From contig JAUMCA010000059.1 in NCBI GenBank assembly GCA_032119475.1, forward strand, positions 1 to 19,303: a DNA stretch of 19,303 bases, in the 5' to 3' direction. This document shows positions 12,690 through 19,303 of the stretch, in pieces. Both the position numbers and the translations under genes were made by a program. Source of the DNA: F1-60-MAGs149 sp032119475 (GTDB lineage Bacteria > Actinomycetota > Thermoleophilia > Gaiellales > F1-60-MAGs149). The notes beneath the pieces were generated by a model. That model saw only the letters and a list, made by a program, of their open reading frames with translations, was not told where the DNA came from and ran no database searches. Position 1 is the first letter of the stretch, and each line of letters opens with the position of its first letter.

Positions 12690-13175
12690 ATGACCGCCTA
12701 CCGCACCCTCGACGTGCCGCTCGGTGCCGTCGCCGTCGTGGCCGACGACGCGGGGTTGACGCACGTCATCCTGCCCGGCGACGCGACCGCGATCCCGGAC
12801 GACGCGACGGAGGGCGGCGCGATCGTCGACGCGGCGGCGGCGCAGCTCGATGCGTGGTTCGCCGGGACGCGGACGACGTTCGACCTGCCGCTCGCACCAG
12901 CCGGGACGGACTTCCAGCGGCGCGTGTGGGCGGCGCTGTGCGACGTGCCCTACGGCACGACGGCGACCTACCGGGACATCGCGGTCGCGATCGGCCAGCC
13001 GACGGCGACGCGTGCCGTGGGCGCGGCGAACGGACGGAATCCGCTGCCGATCATCGTGCCGTGCCATCGCGTCGTCGGCGCGAGCGGCGCCCTGACGGGC
13101 TACTCGGGCGGCGGCGGGCTGGCGACGAAGCGCCTGCTGCTCGACCTCGAGGTCGGCGTCACCGCGCTCTGCTGA
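12690..13175 (+). CDS. ogt: methylated-DNA--protein-cysteine methyltransferase (Ogt/MGMT)
   Basis: A 161-residue single-domain repair protein that transfers the methyl group of O6-methylguanine to its own cysteine. The acceptor is C125 in IIVPCHRVVG, and the DNA-intercalating arginine is R108 in ATRAVGAANGRNP. The helix-turn-helix region (FQRRVWAALCDVPYGTTATY) is complete. It has the length of Ogt and lacks the Ada N-terminal zinc domain, so it is a constitutive-type repair enzyme rather than the Ada regulator. The start ATG follows TAGGCT by 6 bases. Its 3' end overlaps the end of the convergent homocysteine methyltransferase-like gene by 17 bp. Confidence 0.95.
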   Translation: MTAYRTLDVPLGAVAVVADDAGLTHVILPGDATAIPDDATEGGAIVDAAAAQLDAWFAGTRTTFDLPLAPAGTDFQRRVWAALCDVPYGTTATYRDIAVAIGQPTATRAVGAANGRNPLPIIVPCHRVVGASGALTGYSGGGGLATKRLLLDLEVGVTALC

Positions 13176-14088
13176 GCAGACCGGCGGCCGCGCGCAGGTG
13201 CGCATCGTCGGTGCCGCAGCACCCGCCGAGCACGGTCAGGCCGTGGGCCGCGCCGCAGCGCACGAGCGCCTCGGCGTAGGGGTCGGGGTCGGTGGCGTCG
13301 AGCTCCGTCCGCCCGTCGAGCTCCTCCGGCGACAGCGCCGACGCGTTGGCGAACAGGGCACGCGCCCGCTCGCCGATCGGCTGGGCCCGCAGCGCCGCGT
13401 CGGCGACCGCGGGGTGCACGCACGTCAGCGCGTAGCCGAGCGGCGGACGCGCCGTGTCCTCGTCCACGCGATCGACGAAGGCGCGGAGCCCCGTCCCGTC
13501 GAGCAGCGTGCCGTCCGGGCGGACGACGACGCCGATCAGGTACGGCAGCCTCGACTGCGCGAGGGCACGCGCGATGCCGAGTGCCTCCTCCGCGTCGGGC
13601 AGGGTGCCGGCGATCAGCAGGTCGACGCCGGCGTCCTCGAGCGCCGCCGCCTGCTCCGCCACGCCGGCCTCCGCCGCGTCGGCCGTCGGCGCTGCGCCGT
13701 CCGCGCCGTAGCCGTCGCCGAGCGGGCCGACGAGCCCGCCGATCAGGACGATGTCGCCCGCCCCGGCCTCCGCGTCGCGCAGTTCGCGGAGCAGGTCGGC
13801 GCACGCGCCGTTGAGGTCGCGGCCGGCGAAGGCGCTGCGCGCGATGCGCGCCGGGTGCGCACGCCAGGTGTCGGTCTGGAGCAGGACGGGCAGCCCGGCA
13901 TCGAGGCCGACGCGCAGGTAGCCGCGGTGCACCTCGCGGAGCGCGGCCCGCCCCGCCTCGTCCTCGACGAGGCCGCCGATCCCGACCTCCGGGTCGAAGG
14001 CCAGCCCGTCCGTGCGGCGCAGGCGCTCGAAGATGGACGCCTCGCTCAGCACGGCGCCGTCGATCAGGACATCCTCCGTCATGGACAC
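13159..14088 (-). CDS. homocysteine S-methyltransferase family protein
   Basis: A 309-residue single-domain protein of the S-methyltransferase family (BHMT, MmuM and the N-terminal part of MetH). The three zinc-ligand cysteines are present: C223 (LTCVHP) and the C290-C291 pair (GGCCGTDD). The barrel motifs QTDTW and GGLVGPLGDGY are recognisable. The N-terminus, DGAVLSEASIFERL, is more divergent than the usual DGG(L/M)GT-E segment, so the methyl donor is uncertain; S-methylmethionine, betaine or a related methyl thiol or amine is possible. GTG 14088 is chosen because GACAAT lies 6 bases upstream; ATG 14082 is the alternative. It is divergent from the cupredoxin gene with only 28 bp between them. 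Confidence 0.85.
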   Translation of the reverse strand: MSMTEDVLIDGAVLSEASIFERLRRTDGLAFDPEVGIGGLVEDEAGRAALREVHRGYLRVGLDAGLPVLLQTDTWRAHPARIARSAFAGRDLNGACADLLRELRDAEAGAGDIVLIGGLVGPLGDGYGADGAAPTADAAEAGVAEQAAALEDAGVDLLIAGTLPDAEEALGIARALAQSRLPYLIGVVVRPDGTLLDGTGLRAFVDRVDEDTARPPLGYALTCVHPAVADAALRAQPIGERARALFANASALSPEELDGRTELDATDPDPYAEALVRCGAAHGLTVLGGCCGTDDAHLRAAAGLLSRAR

Positions 14089-14094
14089 CACGGG

Positions 14095-14100
14095 ATTGTC
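14095..14100 (-). promoter_or_regulatory. -10 element GACAAT of the homocysteine methyltransferase-like gene
   Basis: GACAAT on the minus strand is 6 bases before GTG 14088. It lies only 3 bp from the oppositely oriented TATGCT element of the cupredoxin gene, so one polymerase would cover both. Confidence 0.4.
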
Positions 14101-14103
14101 GCC

Positions 14104-14109
14104 TATGCT
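14104..14109 (+). promoter_or_regulatory. -10 element TATGCT of the cupredoxin gene, leaderless
   Basis: TATGCT lies 7 bases before ATG 14117, with no Shine-Dalgarno sequence. It is almost back to back with the minus-strand element at 14095-14100. Confidence 0.5.
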
Positions 14110-14116
14110 CGGGCTC

Positions 14117-14470
14117 ATGCCCCGCCGCATCCTCCTCGTCGCCGCGACCGCGGCGCTCCTCGCCGCTCCCGCCGCCGCCCACGCGCAGGCGCCGCTCCTC
14201 GAGGGCACCACCGGACCGGGCTTCACGATCAGCCTCACGAAGGACGGCGCGCCGGTCAAGAAGCTCGCGCCGGGCACGTACCGGTTCCGCATCGACGATC
14301 GCTCCGGCATGCACGACTTCGCGCTGCGCGGGCCGGGCATCAGCCGTCAGCTCACCGGCATCGGGCAGACCGGGCGGAAGACCGTGACGCTGACGCTGCG
14401 GGCCGGGCGCTACACGTACCTGTGCACGCCGCACGCGAGCTCGATGCGCGGCTCGTTCGTGGTGCGCTGA
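14117..14470 (+). CDS. exported small cupredoxin-like copper protein
   Basis: A 117-residue protein with a signal peptide (about 1-24, basic MPRR start, Ala-rich core, AHAQA end) and a beta-barrel domain of about 90 residues. The four ligands of a type 1 copper site are in order: H66 (GMHDFAL), C103 and H106 (YLCTPH) and M110 (HASSM). Plastocyanin/amicyanin-like proteins carry single electrons outside the membrane, so it may feed or drain a membrane oxidase. The partner is not in this window. There is no lipobox. ATG 14117 follows TATGCT by 7 bases; an in-frame ATG at 14105 lies within the -10 element and is rejected. Confidence 0.85.
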   Translation: MPRRILLVAATAALLAAPAAAHAQAPLLEGTTGPGFTISLTKDGAPVKKLAPGTYRFRIDDRSGMHDFALRGPGISRQLTGIGQTGRKTVTLTLRAGRYTYLCTPHASSMRGSFVVR

Positions 14471-14481
14471 CCGCGCCCGCC

Positions 14482-14487
14482 TAGACT
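14482..14487 (+). promoter_or_regulatory. -10 element TAGACT of the DUF2237 gene, leaderless
   Basis: TAGACT lies 7 bases before ATG 14495 and begins 12 bases after the cupredoxin stop, giving the gene its own promoter despite its closeness to the preceding gene. Confidence 0.5.
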
Positions 14488-14494
14488 GCCGCCC

Positions 14495-14848
14495 ATGGCG
14501 CTCAACGTCCTCGGCACCGATCTCGAGCCCTGCTCGTTCGATCCGATGACCGGCTTCTACCGGAACGGCTGCTGCGACACCGGCAGCGAGGACCAGGGCG
14601 TCCACGTCGTCTGCGCGATCATGACCGAGGAGTTCCTGGCGTTCTCCAAGGCGCAGGGGAACGACCTCTCGACCCCGGTCGCGATGTACGAGTTCCCGGG
14701 GCTGAAGTCCGGTGATCGCTGGTGCCTCTGCGCGGGGCGCTGGCGCGAGGCCTACGACGCCGGCTGCGCGCCGACCGTCGTGCTCGAGGCGACGCACGCT
14801 CGCATGCTCGAGTGGGCGACGCTCGACGAGCTCCGCGGCGAAGGCTGA
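14495..14848 (+). CDS. DUF2237 family protein
   Basis: A 117-residue cytoplasmic protein of the widely distributed DUF2237 family, recognised by NVLGTDLEPCSFDPMTGFYR, GCCDTGSEDQG and GDRWCLCAGRW. It has several family-conserved cysteines (C13, C26, C27, C40, C77, C79 and C91), which suggests metal binding or redox chemistry, but no function is established that I know of. The length is normal. ATG 14495 follows TAGACT by 7 bases. Its stop codon directly abuts the stop of the convergent PNPOx-like gene, forming TGATCA. Confidence 0.88.
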   Translation: MALNVLGTDLEPCSFDPMTGFYRNGCCDTGSEDQGVHVVCAIMTEEFLAFSKAQGNDLSTPVAMYEFPGLKSGDRWCLCAGRWREAYDAGCAPTVVLEATHARMLEWATLDELRGEG

Positions 14849-15505
14849 TCAGGCCCGGAAGCGGCCGCCGTACCGGGCCAGCGCGTCGGGCAGCGGCACC
14901 CCGTCAGGCAGGTCGTCCGCCGGCTCGGGCGTCCCGACGACCTGGGTGATCGGCAGCACGCCGGTCCACGTCCCGGCCCACGCCTCGCGGTCCTCCTCGG
15001 CATTCCCTGGTCCGCCGTCGCGGATCTTCGCCGACGCCTCGTCGATCGGCAGCGCGAGGATCGTCGTCGCCTTCAGCTCCGTCGGGGTCGGGGGGCGCGT
15101 GTCGGCCCAGCGTCCGGGGACCAGCTGGTGCGTCAGGGCCTCCAGCGCCGCGAGCTTCTCCGACGGGTCCTCCACGGCCCGCGCCGTGCCGAGCACCACC
15201 ACGGACCGGTAGTTGATCGACTGGTCGAACACCGCGCGGGCCAACACGACCCCATCGACGAGCGTGACCGTGACGCAGCAGGGCTGCCCCTCCGCCAGCC
15301 GTCGCATCATGCGGCTCGCGCTCGATCCGTGCAGGTACAGGACGTCACCGACGCGCGCATGGAGGGACGGGATCGCGTACGGCTGGCCGTCGTCCTCGAA
15401 GGCGATGTGGCAGACGATCGCCTCGTCGAGGATCGCGTCGATCGTGGCCCGGTCGTAGTGACCGCGGGCGGGTAGCCGCCGGACCTCCGTGCGTGCGCGA
15501 GCCAT
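14849..15505 (-). CDS. pyridoxamine 5'-phosphate oxidase-family, flavin-nucleotide-binding protein
   Basis: A 218-residue protein of the split-barrel PNPOx-like group (Pyridox_ox_2 type). Typical segments are the opening RLPARGHYDRATIDAILDEA, the strand CHIAFEDDGQPYAIPSL, the cofactor-contact stretch YLHGSSASRMMR and INYRSVVVLGTA. Members bind FMN, and some bind F420 or heme; no true pyridoxine-phosphate oxidase activity can be inferred. The ATG at 15505 follows TAGGCT by 6 bases, so it is probably leaderless with its own promoter, although it lies just 19 bases after moeA in the same direction. The stop abuts the stop of the DUF2237 gene. Confidence 0.85.
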   Translation of the reverse strand: MARARTEVRRLPARGHYDRATIDAILDEAIVCHIAFEDDGQPYAIPSLHARVGDVLYLHGSSASRMMRRLAEGQPCCVTVTLVDGVVLARAVFDQSINYRSVVVLGTARAVEDPSEKLAALEALTHQLVPGRWADTRPPTPTELKATTILALPIDEASAKIRDGGPGNAEEDREAWAGTWTGVLPITQVVGTPEPADDLPDGVPLPDALARYGGRFRA

Positions 15506-15511
15506 GCGCGG

Positions 15512-15517
15512 AGCCTA
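15512..15517 (-). promoter_or_regulatory. -10 element TAGGCT of the PNPOx-like gene, leaderless
   Basis: TAGGCT on the minus strand lies 6 bases before ATG 15505. It is the same hexamer and spacing as for the ogt gene. It starts 7 bases after the moeA stop codon. Confidence 0.55.
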
Positions 15518-15524
15518 GCGCCGA

Positions 15525-16679
15525 CTACGGCAGGCGCACGGCCTCGGCGAGACCGCCGGCCGCGATGCCGCCGCCGGGCGGCACGATCACGTAGGCGTCG
15601 GCGCCCGCCAGCGCCCGCAGCGCGCCGGCACGGCGCGCCTGCGGATGCGCGAGCGGGTGGTCGCCCGGCACGGCGTCGAGCCGCACCGCCACGATGCACG
15701 TGGCGTCCGGCTTGCCGCCGACCTCCTCCGCGACCCGCACGACGAGGCCCTGACGCACCGGCAGTCCACCGGCGAGGTCGCCCAGGATCGACCGGACGAA
15801 GAGCTCGTACGTGACTGCCGCCGACACGGGATAGCCCGGTACGCCGACCACCGGCGTCTCCCCCACCACGGCGAGGATCACGGGATGCGCCGGCCGGACC
15901 GCCACGCCGTCGACCGCGACCGCACCCAGTTCCTCGAGGACCGCGCTGGCGTGGTCGCGGCGTCCCTTCGACGAGCCAGCGACCAGCAGCACGACGTCGT
16001 TCGCGAGCACGGCCCGCATCACCTCGGCGCCCAGGGCATCCGGGTCGTCGGGCACCCGGTGGTGCAGGTGCGCCACGCCGCCGTCGGTCGCGACCTGGCC
16101 GACGAGCATCGGCCCGTTCGAGTCGACGACGTGGTGCGGCTCGAGCGGCTCGCCGGCGGCGCGGACCTCGTCACCGGTCGGGATGATGCCGACGCGCACG
16201 CGACGGCGAACGGCGACGTCGGCGACGCCGGCCGCCGCGAGCAGTGCGACGTCGAAGGGCCCCAGCACGCGGCCCGCGTCGAGCAACGGCTCGTCGGCGG
16301 GGATGTCCTCACCCGCGGGGCGAACGTGCCGCCCCGGCTGGACGCCCTCGTCCACCTGCGCCCCGGCCCCGTCGATGCGCACGTGCTCCCGCATCACGAC
16401 GGCGTCGAACCCGTCCGGGATCGGCGCGCCGGTGTCGACCATCGCGAAATCGGCGCCCGCGATCAGGCCCGGCGTGTCGGCAGCCCGCACCGCGATGCCG
16501 TCCATCGCGGCCACGCGCAGCGGCGGCGACGGGCGTACCGCGCGGACGGCGTCGGCGAGCACCCGGCCGTGCGCGTCCCCGATCCGCACCGTCTCGACGT
16601 CCAGCGGCGCGAGGAAGCCGGCGTCGGCCAGCGCCGCGCGCCAGCGCGCGAGCGCCTCGTCCGGGCTCGGATCGCTCAC
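15525..16679 (-). CDS. moeA: molybdopterin molybdotransferase MoeA family
   Basis: A 384-residue protein with the MoeA fold, which inserts molybdate (or tungstate) into adenylylated molybdopterin. Visible motifs: AAMDGIAVRA (about 57-66), DTGAPIPDGFDAVV (82-95), GIIPTGDEV (164-172), DSNGPML (186-192), AHPVILAVV (264-272) and VPGYPVSA (280-287). The usual GGVSxGxxD substrate loop reads AGSSKGRRDH (235-244). This resembles the second MoeA subgroup, often fused to a periplasmic-binding-like domain, rather than E. coli MoeA; no such fusion is present here. The GTG start overlaps the fdhD stop as GTGA, so it is coupled to fdhD and probably dedicated to maturing the formate dehydrogenase of this operon. 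Confidence 0.9.
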   Translation of the reverse strand: MSDPSPDEALARWRAALADAGFLAPLDVETVRIGDAHGRVLADAVRAVRPSPPLRVAAMDGIAVRAADTPGLIAGADFAMVDTGAPIPDGFDAVVMREHVRIDGAGAQVDEGVQPGRHVRPAGEDIPADEPLLDAGRVLGPFDVALLAAAGVADVAVRRRVRVGIIPTGDEVRAAGEPLEPHHVVDSNGPMLVGQVATDGGVAHLHHRVPDDPDALGAEVMRAVLANDVVLLVAGSSKGRRDHASAVLEELGAVAVDGVAVRPAHPVILAVVGETPVVGVPGYPVSAAVTYELFVRSILGDLAGGLPVRQGLVVRVAEEVGGKPDATCIVAVRLDAVPGDHPLAHPQARRAGALRALAGADAYVIVPPGGGIAAGGLAEAVRLP

Positions 16680-17530
16680 GCGACGCGGATGCGGTCGGGG
16701 TGCGTGTAGACGTTGCAGCGGTCGTCGCGGAGGAAGCCGACGAGGGTGAGGCCGAGCCGCTTGGCGGCGTCGACGGCGACGCTGGACGGCGCGCCGACCG
16801 CGGCGAGCACCGGGATCCCAGCGACGGCGGCCTTCTGGACGAGCTCGAAGCCGGCCCGGCCGGACACGACCGCCACGTAGCCGTGGAGCGGCGCGTCGCC
16901 CTGCATCAGGCGCGCGCCGATCGCCTTGTCCATCGCGTTGTGGCGGCCGATGTCCTCACGCAGCTCGACGAGCTCGCCCGTGGGCGTGAAGAGCCCCGTG
17001 GCGTGCAGGCCGCCCGTGCGCTCGAAGGTCCGCTGGCGGCCGCGCAGGACGTCGGGCAGGCCGAGCAGTGTCTCGAACGCGATCTCCGGCCCCTCGGGCA
17101 GGGGTCGGCACGCCACCTCGACCATGTCGATCGAGGCCTTCCCGCAGACGCCGCAGCTCGACGACGCGAACATGTTGCGCTGCAGGGACGACGCGTCGAA
17201 CGGACGCGTCAGCCGCACGCTGAGGACGTTGTACTGCTGCTCCGCCTGCGCGACGTCGGCGCAGTAGCGGATGTCGGCGACGTCGTGGCGCGACTCGATC
17301 AGCCCCTCGGTCAGCAGGAAGCCGACCGCCAGCTCGAAGTCGGCGCCGGGCGTGCGCATGGTCACCGCGACCTGGGTCAGCTCCTCGCCGATGCCGCCGA
17401 CGCGGATCTCGAGCGGCTCCTCGCCGGCGACGCGATCGCGTCGCTCCACCGGCTTCTCCCCGCGCGCGAGCCGCAGGACCCGCACCTCGGCGCTGGGCCC
17501 GGCGAGCGGCGGACGCTCGGCCGTGCCCAT
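16676..17530 (-). CDS. fdhD: formate dehydrogenase accessory sulfurtransferase FdhD
   Basis: A 284-residue FdhD. This protein transfers sulfur from the cysteine desulfurase to the Mo-bis-MGD cofactor of formate dehydrogenase, without which the enzyme is inactive. The catalytic CxxC loop is C126-G-V-C129 (SSSCGVCGK), and the C-terminal features EDIGRHNAMDKAIG and SGRAGFELVQKA are intact. ATG 17530 lies 3 bases after the FeS-subunit stop, and the end overlaps moeA by 4 bases. Its presence in the operon supports assigning the neighbouring subunits to a formate dehydrogenase rather than to respiratory complex I. Confidence 0.96.
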   Translation of the reverse strand: MGTAERPPLAGPSAEVRVLRLARGEKPVERRDRVAGEEPLEIRVGGIGEELTQVAVTMRTPGADFELAVGFLLTEGLIESRHDVADIRYCADVAQAEQQYNVLSVRLTRPFDASSLQRNMFASSSCGVCGKASIDMVEVACRPLPEGPEIAFETLLGLPDVLRGRQRTFERTGGLHATGLFTPTGELVELREDIGRHNAMDKAIGARLMQGDAPLHGYVAVVSGRAGFELVQKAAVAGIPVLAAVGAPSSVAVDAAKRLGLTLVGFLRDDRCNVYTHPDRIRVA

Positions 17531-17533
17531 CCG

Positions 17534-18459
17534 CTACGCCCCGTCGCGCGCCTGCGCGTGCTGGAAGCCGAAGCGGCCCTTGATGCAGAGGTTGCCGTGC
17601 GTGATCGAGTGATCGGCCGGGCTCGTGACCTTGACGATCGTGTTGTCCTGGACGTGCAGCTCGAGGTTGCAGCCCACGCCGCAGTACGGGCAGACCGTCT
17701 GCGTGACCGTCTGCTCGTCCTCGCGCCAGTCGCCCTGCTCCCGCAGGTCGTGCTCGCTCTTGAACATCAGCGCGCCGGTCGGGCAGACCGCGATGCAGTT
17801 GCCGCAGTAGACGCACGCCGATTCCGGCAGCGGCACGACGAACTCCGTCGAGATGCGGGCGTCGAAGCCGCGTCCGGCGACGCTGATGGCGAACGTGTTC
17901 TGCCACTGGTCGCCGCAGGCGTCCACGCACTTGTAACAGAGGATGCACTTGCCGTAGTCGCGCACGTAGAGCTCGTTGTCGACCTTCACCGAGGAGCGCA
18001 CCGTCGCGGCGAGCTCGCCGTCCGGCTCGGCGTGATGACCCGCGCGATGGTGGTCGCGGTGCGGATCGGGCGGTGCCTGCGGGCCGAACTTCTCCGGCTT
18101 CGCGTCGTAGCGCTCGAGGTACTCCGGCGCGACCGGCGTCGTCGACAGATCGACGCTCGAGGCCAGCAGCTCGAGCACCATCCGGCGGCTCGTGCGGACG
18201 CGCTCGGAATCCGTCTGGATCTTCATGCCGGCCTCGGCCTTGCGGGAGCAGGCGGGCTGGAGGACACGAGCGCCCTCCACCTCGACCACGCAGACGCGGC
18301 AGGCGTTCTTCGGCTGCAGCGTGTCGCCGTAGCAGAGCGTCGGCGTGTCGATGTCGAGCTTGCGGCACGCGTCGAGGATGGTGTCGCCCTCGAAGACCTT
18401 GACGGCCTCGCCGTCGATCTCGAGCTCGACCATCCGCTTCGGCGTCAGGGTCAGGGTGC

Positions 18460-18463
<4 letters not shown>
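17534..18463 (-). CDS. formate dehydrogenase FeS subunit: N-terminal part of FdhA/NuoG type, without molybdopterin domain
   Basis: A 309-residue electron-relay protein. The clusters in order are a [2Fe-2S] ferredoxin domain (C44, C55, C58, C72), a [4Fe-4S] site C173-C176-C179 with C183, a [4Fe-4S] site C217-C220-C223 with C227, and the molybdopterin-oxidoreductase [4Fe-4S] motif C258-C261-C265...C293 followed by IKGRFGF. It then stops at residue 309, just where the roughly 600-residue catalytic bis-MGD domain of a formate dehydrogenase alpha subunit would start. The His-Cys3 site of NuoG is absent; instead a histidine cluster (H135-H144) lies in the linker. ATG 18463 has AAGGAGG at 7 bases and overlaps the NuoF-like stop as ATGA. 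The fdhD gene follows after 3 bases. The catalytic subunit must be elsewhere or lost. Confidence 0.88.

Positions 18464-19303
<840 letters not shown>

Noticed and set aside
10508..13279. 923-codon plus-strand open frame
   Set aside because: It runs across the ubiquitin gene, an intergenic region, the flavin oxidase and ogt in the wrong frame; Arg-rich without any domain.
17500..17540. Frameshift hiding the catalytic domain of formate dehydrogenase
   Set aside because: The sequence after the stop is complete, in-frame fdhD starting 3 bases later; no leftover molybdopterin-domain coding is seen in any frame.

Overview
The window is very GC-rich, with dense, mostly short-spaced genes on both strands. 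The protein families and the many TAnnnT-type -10 elements lying only 6-7 bases before start codons suggest a high-GC actinobacterium. A Thermoleophilia/Solirubrobacterales-like lineage is my inference from protein style, in particular the secreted Ig-like GTWTG repeat type. I see no rRNA, CRISPR array, transposase or phage gene.

Layout. 1-909: a J-domain/zinc-ribbon protein, read leftward, and beside it a 51-bp partial duplication and a perfect hairpin at the left edge. 907-1434: a formaldehyde-activating enzyme (Fae) homologue coupled to it. 1610-2770: a D,D-carboxypeptidase (rightward). 2912-4276: an aldehyde dehydrogenase. 4396-5278: a 64-residue two-helix membrane protein and a TRIC-type channel protein. 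5294-8146: glycine decarboxylase GcvP. 8353-8426: tRNA-Asp(GTC) with a strong hairpin terminator. 8467-10265: a sugar-phosphate isomerase-like TIM barrel overlapping a kinase of the APH fold. 10319-11188: a secreted protein whose mature N-terminus is an almost eukaryotic ubiquitin. 11250-14848: a DAO-family flavin oxidase, an Ogt-type DNA methyltransferase, a homocysteine S-methyltransferase-like protein, a small exported cupredoxin and a DUF2237 protein. 14849-15505: a flavin-binding PNPOx-like protein. 15525-19303: an operon read leftward, NuoF-like subunit (cut by the window edge), a multi-FeS subunit of an NAD-linked formate dehydrogenase, FdhD and MoeA.

How the genes work together. The right-hand operon is a formate dehydrogenase module: a diaphorase, an electron-relay subunit, the sulfurtransferase that activates the Mo cofactor, and a cofactor-biosynthesis enzyme. 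The relay subunit stops exactly where the catalytic molybdopterin domain should begin, so the catalytic part must be encoded elsewhere or has been lost. Fae, GcvP, a DAO-type oxidase, a homocysteine methyltransferase-like protein and formate dehydrogenase all touch one-carbon metabolism. They are not one operon, so a joint role is only an inference.

The most striking item is the secreted ubiquitin protein (10319-11188). By my own alignment to human ubiquitin from memory, 58 of the first 72 residues are identical. The protein has a signal peptide that would be cut exactly before ubiquitin Met1, it lacks the C-terminal Gly-Gly, and it is fused to an Ig-like domain. The second general observation is that most first or single genes here look leaderless, whereas gcvP, fae, the aldehyde dehydrogenase and the operon-internal FeS gene carry Shine-Dalgarno sequences.
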